Origin: Meiothermus sp.
GTDB taxonomy: Bacteria; Deinococcota; Deinococci; Deinococcales; Thermaceae
Reading direction: 5' to 3'
NCBI RefSeq assembly: GCF_026004055.1
Contig: NZ_BPIJ01000001.1
Coordinates: 1,488,001-1,552,000 of the forward strand
DNA: 64,000 nucleotides
How positions within the stretch are numbered: the stretch's first letter is position 1; the number at the start of each line of letters is the position of its first letter. A model generated the notes under the pieces. The model ran no database searches and was not told the DNA's origin. It was given only the letters and a program-made list of their open reading frames with translations. Positions 55,057 to 62,926 of the stretch are shown here, piece after piece. The position numbers and the translations under genes are program-made.

Positions 55057-56046
55057 CTACAAACCGCCCAGGTATTGCAGCAAAGCCGCCAGCTCCGCCT
55101 CATTGAGAGGAACCGCCGGCATCTGGCCCCGCCCTTTGAGGACAATTTCCCTTACCGCCTCCGGCACCTTGCGGATGGGGTTGCCCTGCAAGCGGGGGCC
55201 AATGCCGCCTTGGGCCTGGGCACCGTGACAGGCCGCGCACTTACTCAAGTACACCTGCTGACCGGTAGAAGTGGCATTGAGCTGGTCTTTCGCAGTTTGG
55301 ATGAGGTTTTGCACCCGCTCGCGGGCCTCGCCCCCGGCCTTCAGGTAGCCCTCCCAGGCCCTGATGGCCTCGGCGGGCCGGCCTAGCTGGAAGTAGGCGT
55401 TGCCCAGAAAAAGCCAGCCCTCGGCCACCTCGGGCTCGGCCTGCACCGCGAGCTCGAGGGCCTGCGCTCCTTCCTCGGGCCGCCCGCTCATGAAGAGCAG
55501 CATGCCAATACGCCGCACGGCGTTGGCATTGCGGGGCTCGAGCTCGATCACCTTCAGGTAGCCCTGCACCGCCCGCTCAAAGTCTTGCAGGTCGTAGGCC
55601 TTGTTGGCGTAGGCCAGCCAGTCGGCGGCTTTGCCGCTCTGCTCGGCCTGGCGCTCTAGATTGCCCAGTTCGCGGGCCTCGTTGCGGCTGGTAATGATGG
55701 TCTCGCCGGGCAACCGGGGCACCGTGTAGGCCCAAAGCCCCACCCCCAGGGCGACCAGGCTCAGGGCTACGGCCCCCAGCGTGACCGGGCTCAGGCGGCG
55801 AGGCGCGGGGTTTTCTGAGCCCAACTCAGCCAGTTGGCGCTCGAGCCGCACCGCCTGGGCTAAGAGGCGCTTGCGCTCCTCCCCCTCGGCTTCTTGGGCC
55901 AGCGATTTGAGCACCCCCAGCTCGGCCCGGAGCTCCTCCGGGCGGGGGCTTGCGGGAAAGGGTTGGGCCGATTGGAAGAAAGGCCGCAGGGCATAGGCCA
56001 GGGCCAACACAAAGAGCAGTGCAAGAAGAAGGTAGGCCAGTATCAT
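55057..56046 (-). CDS. CcmI-like TPR protein fused to a c-type cytochrome domain
   Basis: A 329-residue membrane protein. Two helices near the N-terminus (ILAYLLLALLFVLALAYAL and VTLGAVALSLVALGVGLWAY) flank a cytoplasmic helical region, as in CcmI/CycH. About three TPR repeats follow (residues 140-250; EGWLFLGNAYFQLGRPAEAI). Unlike CcmI, the protein then continues into a class I cytochrome c domain with CAACH near residue 270, GIGPRLQGNPI, and a Met-ligand segment GQMPAVPL. It overlaps ccmH by 4 bp. It probably holds apocytochrome for haem attachment and is itself a cytochrome. Confidence 0.82.
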   Translation of the reverse strand: MILAYLLLALLFVLALAYALRPFFQSAQPFPASPRPEELRAELGVLKSLAQEAEGEERKRLLAQAVRLERQLAELGSENPAPRRLSPVTLGAVALSLVALGVGLWAYTVPRLPGETIITSRNEARELGNLERQAEQSGKAADWLAYANKAYDLQDFERAVQGYLKVIELEPRNANAVRRIGMLLFMSGRPEEGAQALELAVQAEPEVAEGWLFLGNAYFQLGRPAEAIRAWEGYLKAGGEARERVQNLIQTAKDQLNATSTGQQVYLSKCAACHGAQAQGGIGPRLQGNPIRKVPEAVREIVLKGRGQMPAVPLNEAELAALLQYLGGL

Positions 56047-56543
56047 GATTTTCCTGGGGTTTGTAGCTCGGCCTCGAGGCGGGCAATTTCTTCTTCGGAA
56101 ACGTCGCCGATGGGCGCTTGAGCCTGGGCCCTGACTCGTTTGGTGTACTGCCACAGCCCCAGCCCCAGCAACGCCAGACCAATCAGGGGCGAGAGCCAGA
56201 CCCACAGCGTCGGGCCCCGGGCGGGCGGCTCGTACAGAATCCAGTCGCCGTAGCGCTCCACAAAAAACTGCCGGATCTCGGTCTCACTCTTGCCCTGGGC
56301 TAGCTGCTCGGCAATAATCCGGCGCATCTCTACCGCAATGCCCGCATTGGACTCCGCCGCCGACTCCCCCTGGCAGACCGGGCAGCGCAGCTCGCGGGCA
56401 ATTTCAAAGACCCTGGGCGGGAAGTCGGGGGGTGGGGTGTTGGGGGTAGGCTGAGCGAACGAAACTGCCGCAAGCCAAAGGCCCAAAGCCAGAAGCCAGA
56501 ACCATTTTTCTGCTACCCTGTCCCCTATCCCCGGTACCCTCAC
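56043..56543 (-). CDS. ccmH: Cytochrome c maturation protein CcmH
   Basis: A 166-residue thiol-disulfide partner in haem ligation. The start is the GTG at 56543, which overlaps the ccmG stop by 4 bp (GTGA). A signal helix (WFWLLALGLWLAAVSFAQ) precedes the CcmH core ELRCPVCQGESAAES with redox pair C54/C57, the helical segment AVEMRRIIAEQLAQGKSETE and FFVERYGDWILYEPP. A C-terminal membrane helix follows (WVWLSPLIGLALLGLGLW). It reduces the CXXCH cysteines of apocytochromes in the periplasm. Confidence 0.93.
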   Translation of the reverse strand: MRVPGIGDRVAEKWFWLLALGLWLAAVSFAQPTPNTPPPDFPPRVFEIARELRCPVCQGESAAESNAGIAVEMRRIIAEQLAQGKSETEIRQFFVERYGDWILYEPPARGPTLWVWLSPLIGLALLGLGLWQYTKRVRAQAQAPIGDVSEEEIARLEAELQTPGKS

Positions 56544-57064
56544 TGCAACACCTGCCTCAGATAACCCTGCAACTGAGCCTCGCTCAACTCCCCGGCGTGG
56601 CGGGCCCGCACAATGCCGTTTCGGTCGATCACAAAGGTCTCGGGTACGCCATAGTAGCCGTACTCGATGCCGATGCGGCCCCGGCCATCGTAAACGCTGG
56701 GAAAGGTCAGGCCGTACTGCTGCACGAATTTCAGGGCCTCGCTTTCCTTGTCCTGGACGTTGACCCCCAGAATCAGCACCCGGTCTTTGTACTGTTGGTG
56801 ATAGCGCTCGAGCAGCGGGGCCTCGGTGCGGCAGGGGATGCACCAACTGGCCCAGATATTGAGCAGAACCGGCTTGTTCAGGCCCTCTCCCACCCCCATC
56901 TGGGGGCCGTACTGGGCCCGGTAGGGCTCCAATAGCGGCAGGCTAAAGCTGGGCGCCGGCTTGCCTACCAGTACCGACTTGAGCTCGTTCGGATTGGGGC
57001 GCTGCATCCCCCAGTAGAAAAGCCCTCCCAGCAGCAACACCCAGATGGGCCAGAACCTAATCAA
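56540..57064 (-). CDS. ccmG: Thiol:disulfide interchange protein CcmG/DsbE
   Basis: A 174-residue TlpA-family thioredoxin tethered by one N-terminal helix (FWPIWVLLLGGLFYWGM). The redox site is WCIPC (C75 and C78) in NIWASWCIPCRTEAPLLERY, and the cis-Pro segment is YGVPETFVIDRNG. The start is a TTG at 57064 with GAGGTGG upstream, because an ATG just before it runs into a stop. It passes reductant from CcdA to CcmH during cytochrome c maturation. Confidence 0.93.
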   Translation of the reverse strand: MIRFWPIWVLLLGGLFYWGMQRPNPNELKSVLVGKPAPSFSLPLLEPYRAQYGPQMGVGEGLNKPVLLNIWASWCIPCRTEAPLLERYHQQYKDRVLILGVNVQDKESEALKFVQQYGLTFPSVYDGRGRIGIEYGYYGVPETFVIDRNGIVRARHAGELSEAQLQGYLRQVLQ

Positions 57065-57079
57065 GGGCCACCTCTTTCA

Positions 57080-59071
57080 TCAGTCTCCTGCCGTAGGGGC
57101 CATCTGGCGGCTGGTCACCCTAGCCCCGCTGGGCCAGAGAATATACAGCGTCCCCAACACAATAATCAGGCCCGATACCCACAGCCACCAGACCATAGGG
57201 GTCACGATCAGCTTGAGGGTTGCCCACTGACCTTTTTCCTGGTCGAACTGCATCAAAACGAAGTAGTAGTCGTTGTAGAGCGAGTATTTGACCACCGGGG
57301 TGGCCAGCGGCGAGCCCATCTGGGGGTAGAAGTTGAGCCGGGTCTCATAGCGGCCGTCCGCCCCCCAGCCCTCGCGCCCGGTCGAACGCACCTCGATGGG
57401 GGCAATGGCGGCAAAGCGGTTGGCCTCTTCCCGGGCCTGGATCGAAAGCAGGCGCACCTGGAGCCCCCGGGTCTGCCAGGTCTCGCCGACCTGGAGGGTC
57501 TTTTGTTCGGTGACCCGGTAGGTCTGGCTAAAGGCGATGGTCAGGGCAGCCAGGGCAATGCCGAAGTGCACGATGTGCGAGCCAAAGCGACGTTTGTGGC
57601 TCGAGGCCAGTTCCACCAGGGCTTGCCCCGCCGAGATTCCCAGCGAGCGGGCCCGCTCGCGCACGCCCTGGGCCACCATCAGCCAGATGGCGGTCAGGTT
57701 GTAGGCAAAAAGCCCAATGGCCAGCGAGACCCCCAGGGTCAGGCCCAGTCCAAAGCCCAGCAGGGTACCCACCCCCAGGGCCACGAGCATGGCCGAGAGG
57801 TGCCGCACTACCTGGGCGTTGGTATTCCGCCAGGGCAAAACCGGCCCAATGCCCATCAGGAGCAGCATGAAGATGCCCAGGGGAACGGAAACCTGGTTGA
57901 AGAAGGGGGCCCCCACCGAGACCTTGGCCCCACTCACAATTTCCACCACCAGCGGCCACAAGGTGCCCAGCACCACCACAAAGGCAAAGGTGCCAAAGAA
58001 CAAAGCCCCGGCCAACAAGGCCCCCTCGCGGCTTTTCCAGCGCACCTCGCCGGCCTCGCGCACTTCGGCGGAAACCCGGGCCAAAAGCCCCAGCCCCCCT
58101 GCCATCACGCCCAGCAAAAACAGCAAGAACCAGGCCCCCACCGGCCCACTGGCAAAGGCATGCACCGACTGGATCACCCCGGAGCGGGTCAGGAAGGTGC
58201 CAAACACCGTAGCCGCGAAGGCCAGGGTGATGAAGGCGAAGTTCCAGGCCTTGAAAAGCCCCTTGCGCTCTTGCACCTGGGCGGTGTGCAAGAAGGCCGT
58301 AGCCAGCAGCCAGGGGATGATGGAGGCGTTCTCGACCGGATCCCAGGCCCAATAGCCGCCCCAGCCCAGAATCTCGTAGCTCCACCATTTGCCGGTGAAG
58401 ATGGCGGCGGTCAGGAAACCCCAGGCCACCAAGGTCCACCATCGGGTCTCGAAAATCCAGCTCTGGAAGCGCTTGGCCACCATGGCCGCCACTGCATAGG
58501 CAAACGGCACCGAGAGTCCCACAAAACCCAGGTACATCAAGACCGGGTGCACCGCCATCATCCAGTGGTTTTGCAGAAGCGGATTGGTGCCCCGGCCATC
58601 GGGGGGTGGGTTGGGCACGGCATCGAAGGGATGGGCCACAAAGACCATCACCGCAAAGAAGAAGGCCTGTACGGCAAACAGCGTTCCCAGTGCCACCGGG
58701 GCCCGCCAGACGTCCAGGCTCTGACCCGCCCGCAGGCTCACCAGCCAGGTGTAGGCGGTCTGGAGCAGGGCCCACAGCAGAATGGAGCCCTCCAGCGCCG
58801 CCCAGGGCGTGACCAGCTTGACCCACAGGGGGTTGTTGGCGGAGCTGTGGTTGGCCACGTAGGAGACGCTAAAGTCGTTGGTCAGGATGGCCCACTCGAG
58901 CGCCCCAAAACTCACCAGTGCGGCCAGCAAGGAGAGGGCCGAGAGGCGCTTGGCCGCCTCGAGGTAGCGCCCATCCCACAGGGTGTGGGCCAGTGTCGCC
59001 AAAACCAGGCCCAACAGCGAAAAAATCAGGGCCGCCACAAGGGCAATACCGCCCAACAGCCCCGGCGTCAT
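57080..59071 (-). CDS. ccmF: Cytochrome c haem lyase subunit CcmF
   Basis: A 663-residue polytopic membrane protein of the haem-handling family. The WWD domain is near residues 232-246 (GWGGYWAWDPVENASIIPWL). Conserved histidine regions include NHWMMAVHPVLMYLGF and LATAFLHTAQVQERKG, with FGTFLTRSGVIQSVHAFA after the WWD motif. A periplasmic C-terminal region (about 520-630) follows. It joins haem delivered by CcmE to apocytochrome cysteines with CcmH and CcmI. ccmG lies 15 bp downstream. Confidence 0.96.
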   Translation of the reverse strand: MTPGLLGGIALVAALIFSLLGLVLATLAHTLWDGRYLEAAKRLSALSLLAALVSFGALEWAILTNDFSVSYVANHSSANNPLWVKLVTPWAALEGSILLWALLQTAYTWLVSLRAGQSLDVWRAPVALGTLFAVQAFFFAVMVFVAHPFDAVPNPPPDGRGTNPLLQNHWMMAVHPVLMYLGFVGLSVPFAYAVAAMVAKRFQSWIFETRWWTLVAWGFLTAAIFTGKWWSYEILGWGGYWAWDPVENASIIPWLLATAFLHTAQVQERKGLFKAWNFAFITLAFAATVFGTFLTRSGVIQSVHAFASGPVGAWFLLFLLGVMAGGLGLLARVSAEVREAGEVRWKSREGALLAGALFFGTFAFVVVLGTLWPLVVEIVSGAKVSVGAPFFNQVSVPLGIFMLLLMGIGPVLPWRNTNAQVVRHLSAMLVALGVGTLLGFGLGLTLGVSLAIGLFAYNLTAIWLMVAQGVRERARSLGISAGQALVELASSHKRRFGSHIVHFGIALAALTIAFSQTYRVTEQKTLQVGETWQTRGLQVRLLSIQAREEANRFAAIAPIEVRSTGREGWGADGRYETRLNFYPQMGSPLATPVVKYSLYNDYYFVLMQFDQEKGQWATLKLIVTPMVWWLWVSGLIIVLGTLYILWPSGARVTSRQMAPTAGD

Positions 59072-59084
59072 ACAAACCTCCTGA

Positions 59085-59516
59085 TCACTGGGTCTCCTCG
59101 ATCAGCTTGCGCACCTGTTCGGGCGTCCACCCCTCTTTGGGGGCCTGGTAGGTTTCAGAGTGCTTGACCAGCAGGTTCTGGCTCACAAAGGTCTCACCCT
59201 GGAACCTGCCCTCCACCACCACCCCCCGGTTTTCGCCGAAGAGGGCCGGGGGGGTAGCGCCTGAAGACCTGATGGGAATCTCCTTGACCCCATCGGTCAC
59301 CACAAAGCGCAGTTCCAAAGTTTGGGGGTTGTAGTCCAGCGACCCCTGCTTGACCAGCCCCCCCAGGCGCACCGGGCGGTTTTGGTAGCGGTCTACTTGC
59401 TGGAAGTACTCGCTGGGGGTGATGAAGTAGACCAGGTTCTGACCCAGACCACCAAAAATCAGGTAGGCCAGGGCCCCGGCCAGCACCACCAGTCCGATGA
59501 TGTATTTGGGCTTCAT
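59085..59516 (-). CDS. ccmE: Haem chaperone CcmE
   Basis: A 143-residue periplasmic haem chaperone tethered by one helix (YIIGLVVLAGALAYLIF). The OB-fold core is present (LGGLVKQGSLDYNPQTLELR, FGENRGVVVEGRFQGETFVS). The covalent haem site is intact: H119 and Y123 in LVKHSETYQAP, the HxxxY type. The start is set at 59516, since the upstream extension overlaps ccmD. It accepts haem at CcmC and delivers it to CcmF. Confidence 0.95.
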   Translation of the reverse strand: MKPKYIIGLVVLAGALAYLIFGGLGQNLVYFITPSEYFQQVDRYQNRPVRLGGLVKQGSLDYNPQTLELRFVVTDGVKEIPIRSSGATPPALFGENRGVVVEGRFQGETFVSQNLLVKHSETYQAPKEGWTPEQVRKLIEETQ

Positions 59517-59532
59517 AATGTACCTCGAGGCT

Positions 59533-59655
59533 TTATTTGGTGCGCTGGTAACGCCAGATAAGATAACCCAGATAGCCAAACACCAACGCATACACAGCCA
59601 CAAAAGTCCAGACCACAAACGGGTTGGCCGGGTTCCACAGGGGGTTCTCGGGCAC
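59533..59655 (-). CDS. ccmD: Cytochrome c maturation protein CcmD (40 residues)
   Basis: A short gene exactly between ccmC and ccmE. A GTG start one base after the ccmC stop codon (TAA-A-GTG) gives MPENPLWNPANPFVVWTFVA and a further 20 residues ending WRYQRTK. It has one membrane helix (PFVVWTFVAVYALVFGYLG) followed by a short basic tail, the CcmD pattern, and GAGGTG as ribosome-binding site. CcmD stabilises the CcmABC-CcmE complex and the release of haem-loaded CcmE. Confidence 0.82.
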   Translation of the reverse strand: MPENPLWNPANPFVVWTFVAVYALVFGYLGYLIWRYQRTK

Positions 59656-59656
59656 T

Positions 59657-60349
59657 TTACACCTCTTCTTTGGCCGCCTCGCGGGCCGCAATGAGGCTCC
59701 GCAGTCGCACCAAACCGATAAATAGCAGCGTGAAGGCCGCCAGGTTGACCAACATGGGTATGAGGATGGTCGCGTCTACGTTAATTTTGCCGGTGGTGAG
59801 GTCGATGGACTGGGTCTGGTGCAGGCTGCGCCACCACTTCACCGACATGTAGCTGATGGGCACGTTGATGGAACCCAAAATGGCCACCCCCGCAGCGGCC
59901 TTGGCCCGCAGCTCGGGGTCTTCGATGGCCCCCCGCACCACCACATACCCCACATAGATAGCAAACAGAATGGCGGTGGTGGTCAGGCGGGGCTCCCAGT
60001 CCCAGTACACCCCCCAGGTGGGCCGGGCCCAGAGCATCCCGGTGAGCAGGGCCAGGGCCATGAAGATCAGGCCCACCTCCACCACCGCCGCGGCCACCCG
60101 GTCGTGGTGAGCTTTGCGGCGGATTAGATAGGCCACCGAGTAGCCCAGCGCGGCAAAACTAGCCACGTAGGCCATCCAGGCCATGGGTACATGGAGATGA
60201 AAGATTCGGGCCACAAAACCCTGGCTCTGGTCGGGGGGGGCGGTAATGGCCAGGAAAAACCCCACCCCTGCGCCCAGCAGGCCCAGCCCCAGAATGCCCA
60301 GGGTCAGGCCGTCGAGTCGGTTGGTTGGGTTAGAACGTGCAAGCTGCAT
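59657..60349 (-). CDS. ccmC: Haem exporter protein CcmC
   Basis: A 230-residue membrane protein with about six helices. The WWD motif lies near residues 110-120 (TWGVYWDWEPRLTTTAIL), with flanking histidines in IFHLHVPMAWMAYV and in SVKWWRSLHQTQS, the axial haem ligands of the family. It loads haem onto CcmE. The ATG has AAAGGAGAGG upstream. It begins a run of six or more ccm genes downstream, but 490 bp of non-coding DNA separate it from ccmB. Confidence 0.95.
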   Translation of the reverse strand: MQLARSNPTNRLDGLTLGILGLGLLGAGVGFFLAITAPPDQSQGFVARIFHLHVPMAWMAYVASFAALGYSVAYLIRRKAHHDRVAAAVVEVGLIFMALALLTGMLWARPTWGVYWDWEPRLTTTAILFAIYVGYVVVRGAIEDPELRAKAAAGVAILGSINVPISYMSVKWWRSLHQTQSIDLTTGKINVDATILIPMLVNLAAFTLLFIGLVRLRSLIAAREAAKEEV

Positions 60350-60838
60350 TCAAGTCCTCTCCTTTGTATATGTATTCTGACCGGAACTGGATTAAAAGGC
60401 GTAAACCATATTACATCTACCGCGCGCCGGGCCTCGAGCAGGGCCCGTCAAGATTGGTGCTTCAAGCTTACCCCGGTGGGGTACACCCGGTTTTACTTTT
60501 GGTTATGACCACCATTACTCTAGGCAATCGGGCACTTATCGCGGTTCCGACCAAAAGGGCCCACGCGGTGGCTCGTATTGCAGTCCCTACAGCAAAAACC
60601 GCTGTAGGGACTATTCGTGGGAACCGCTCCAGGCAAACATAGCAGCACTACGGTTTTGCTAAATATCCGTAGGGGTGCGGATGCCCAAAAATCCTGTAGG
60701 AAAGACAATTGACCACCCACCGCACTTGCGTCAATTGGCAAACCACGCCAAAAGAATCCCCTACACCAACGCACTTAAACCCGCGCTGGGCCGTTGCCCT
60801 GTGGCCTCTTTGCGACAGGTAAACCAAAACAGAGCCGA
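60350..60838. other. 490-bp non-coding gap inside the ccm cluster with palindromes
   Basis: No gene is supported. It holds the hairpin/repeat at 60582-60629 and a further inverted repeat CAATTGAC (60706-60713) with GTCAATTG (60730-60737). The part next to ccmC carries its ribosome-binding site and a possible TATACA box at 60365-60370 (minus strand). The gap probably separates a ccdA-ccmA-ccmB transcript from a ccmC-to-Rieske transcript. Confidence 0.5.
60582..60629. repeat. Palindrome plus interspersed repeat with TATTCGTGGGAACCGCTC, copy 2
   Basis: Perfect 12-bp arms AGTCCCTACAGC (60582-60593) and GCTGTAGGGACT (60601-60612) with loop AAAAACC. The right arm runs into ATTCGTGGGAACCGCTC, also found at 13883-13900. 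GCGGTTCC at 60541-60548 can pair with GGAACCGC at 60620-60627 as an outer stem. This has the look of a small non-autonomous element. Confidence 0.55.
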
Positions 60839-61504
60839 TTAGCCCTCGAGCATGTACGGAAAAACCATCGCGCACACCGTCACGTAAATCACATCAAAAA
60901 CCAGCAACAAGCGCAGCCAGTCCAACAGCTCGGCCACCGGAACGCCCTCTGCAAGCCCTTGGGTAAAGCGCACCGCAGCCAGCACCACCGGGATCACCAG
61001 GGGGAAAAGCAACAGCGGCAGAAGCACCTCCCGCCCCCGCAGGCGGGCCAGCATCCCGGCGTAAAAGGTGGAGATGGCCGCATAACCCAGGGAGCCCAGC
61101 ACCAGCACCAGCATGAACCAGCCCCAGTTTTGCAAGGGTAAGTAAAAAAGCCCGGCGGTCAGCACCAGCAAGGCCAGCCCCACAAAAAGCAACAGAACGA
61201 ACTGAAACAAGAGCTTCCCAAAGTAAATCCACTCCCGGCTGCCCGGGGTAAGGAGCAGGTCGTCGAGGGTGCCATCCTCGACCTCGAGGCCAAACGCCCG
61301 TCCGGCCAGCAAGCTGCCCGCAAAGGCCAGCGCGACCCACAGCACCCCCGGCGCCGCCTTTTGTAGGTTCTGGGGGTTGGGGCCAAAGGCCATGGCCAGG
61401 ATAAAGAGCATCACCGCCAAGAAAAATACGGCCGACAAGATGCCGGTGCGACCCCGAAACTCCAACACCAGATCGCGCCAGGCCAGCCAGAAAATCCGCT
61501 GCAC
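60839..61504 (-). CDS. ccmB: Haem exporter membrane subunit CcmB
   Basis: A 221-residue ABC-transporter membrane subunit with six helices. Family segments include LAWRDLVLEFRGRTGILSAV at the N-terminus, AFGLEVEDGTLDDLLLTPGS and LLPLLLFPLVIPVVLAAVR. It works with CcmA to release haem-loaded CcmE from CcmC. It lies 75 bp after the end of the frameshifted ccmA frame on the same strand and is probably co-transcribed with it. Confidence 0.95.
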   Translation of the reverse strand: MQRIFWLAWRDLVLEFRGRTGILSAVFFLAVMLFILAMAFGPNPQNLQKAAPGVLWVALAFAGSLLAGRAFGLEVEDGTLDDLLLTPGSREWIYFGKLLFQFVLLLFVGLALLVLTAGLFYLPLQNWGWFMLVLVLGSLGYAAISTFYAGMLARLRGREVLLPLLLFPLVIPVVLAAVRFTQGLAEGVPVAELLDWLRLLLVFDVIYVTVCAMVFPYMLEG

Positions 61505-61579
61505 AGGGCTCAGGGTATCGGTTTGGGTGCGGGACGTAAAGGGTGGGGGCCGATCCCAGCCGGGCCCAAAGGCCGGAAA

Positions 61580-62168
61580 TTAACCGGGCCGGAGCTCCAC
61601 CACCCGGTCTACCAGGGAAAGCCAGCTTTGGTCATGGGTCGCAATCACCACCCCCCCCGGAAGCCCTGGCAAAGCTCACCAGGTCTTCCAGCAGGCTCCG
61701 CCCCTGCGCATCCAGGGCGGCTTCGGGTTCGTCCAGCAGCCAGATGTCCGGGTTTTGCAAGCGCAATCGGGCCATGGCCAGACGCTTTTTCATGCCGCTG
61801 CTGTAGCCCAGCACCGGCTTATCGTGGGGGAGCCCCACTTGCTCCAGGGCCAGGCGAATCTGGGCGCGATCATCGGCCCGCCCATCGAGTCGCAGGGCAT
61901 AGTGCAGGTTTTCGGCGCCGGTAAAGTGTCGGTGAAACGCCGGGGGATTGGCCAGAAAACCCACCCTTCCCTCGAGCCGGACGGTGCCCTGGGTAGGCCG
62001 CACCAGCCCGGCCAACACCCGTAGCAAGGTGGTCTTGCCCACCCCGTTGGGCCCTACCAGGGCCACCGCTTCGTGCTTGGCCAGCCGGAAGTCCAGGCCG
62101 CGCAGCACCCAGTCCCGGCCGTAGCGTTTGGCAACGGATTGGGCCTCAATCAGCATCGGTTCCATCAT
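61580..62168 (-). CDS. ccmA: Haem exporter ATP-binding subunit CcmA, with frameshift in a G8 tract
   Basis: ABC ATPase with Walker A GPNGVGKTT (residues 39-47), signature LGYSSGMKKRLAMARL and Walker B IWLLDEPEAALD. The uninterrupted frame stops at 61632, after ARASGGGGDCDP. At the C8 run 61651-61658 (G8 in the mRNA), removing one base gives SGGVVIATHDQSWLSLVDRV and a stop at 61580, restoring the H-loop histidine (ATHD) and about 195 residues, the normal CcmA length. This is a sequencing error, a real mutation, phase variation, or slippage. The ATG is at 62168; an in-frame ATG at 62156 is also possible. Confidence 0.85.
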
Positions 62169-62174
62169 ACGTGC

Positions 62175-62855
62175 TTACTGGCCGATTAGGTTTTTCTCGA
62201 GGTTCAGCAGCCACTCGGGCGTGATTTTGAGGAAAAAGCTGTTGAGTTGGGTAAAGGTGCCGGTCAGCATCAACACCCCAATGGCCACCAGCACCACCCC
62301 GGCCGTCACCTCGGCCCAGCGGGAAAACCGAGCTGCCCGGCGCAAAACCGGGCGAACCCGGTCGGCAAAAAGGGCCACCAGCAAAAAGGGAATGGCCAGG
62401 CCCAGGATGTAGGACAACAAAAAGCCAACCCCCCCTCCTGCCGCCGTGAGGGTTAGAATGCCGCCCAGAATCGGGCCAATGCAAGGCGTCCAACCCAACC
62501 CCAAAACCAGGCCCAGCACAAAGGCCCCCCAAGGCCGGCCGGTATCCCCCTGGTAGCGCAGGTTCACCCCCCATTTGGGCTTCAAGCCCAGCATGTAGAG
62601 CCCAAACAGCACCATCACCACCCCGCCCACCTGGCTTAGCCCTTGCCGGTTTTCCGCCAACAGCCCGCCCAGAAGGGTGAAGGGCAACCCCAACAACAAA
62701 AACACCAGCGAAAAACCCCCCACAAAGAAGAAGGCGTTGAACAGAGGCCGCCCCCGCTCGCCGCCCAAATAGAGCAGATAGGTAGGCACCAGCGGCAACA
62801 CGCAAGGAGACAGAAAAGAAAGAATCCCGGCCAAGAAGGCAGCGGTCAAGCTCAT
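62175..62855 (-). CDS. ccdA: CcdA-type cytochrome c biogenesis membrane protein
   Basis: A 226-residue DsbD-like membrane protein with six helices. The two redox cysteines are C18 in LSPCVLPLVPTY and C125 in GWTPCIGPILGG. It carries electrons from cytoplasmic thioredoxin across the membrane to CcmG. It is first of a run with ccmA (6-bp gap) and ccmB. A TATGCT box 6 nt before the ATG implies a leaderless transcript. Confidence 0.94.
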   Translation of the reverse strand: MSLTAAFLAGILSFLSPCVLPLVPTYLLYLGGERGRPLFNAFFFVGGFSLVFLLLGLPFTLLGGLLAENRQGLSQVGGVVMVLFGLYMLGLKPKWGVNLRYQGDTGRPWGAFVLGLVLGLGWTPCIGPILGGILTLTAAGGGVGFLLSYILGLAIPFLLVALFADRVRPVLRRAARFSRWAEVTAGVVLVAIGVLMLTGTFTQLNSFFLKITPEWLLNLEKNLIGQ

Positions 62856-62861
62856 GGGTCT

Positions 62862-62867
62862 AGCATA
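62862..62867 (-). promoter_or_regulatory. -10 element TATGCT for ccdA
   Basis: On the minus strand TATGCT ends 6 nt before the ATG at 62855, with no ribosome-binding site. No clear -35 box. Confidence 0.5.
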
Positions 62868-62913
62868 GAGGAGATGGACTAGGAGTTTCGTAAGTCTTTC
62901 AAGAATTGCTCGG

Positions 62914-62919
62914 TATGAT
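62914..62919 (+). promoter_or_regulatory. -10 element TATGAT for the histidine kinase gene
   Basis: TATGAT ends 7 nt before the ATG at 62927, supporting that start over in-frame candidates upstream (62906, 62915 and 62918), which lie upstream of or within the -10 box. Confidence 0.5.
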
Positions 62920-62926
62920 GGCGGCG

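Noticed and set aside
57503-59167. A 554-codon open frame on the plus strand opposite ccmF
   Set aside because: Antisense shadow; its translation is Gln/Gly/His/Pro-rich low-complexity, and ccmF is intact on the other strand.
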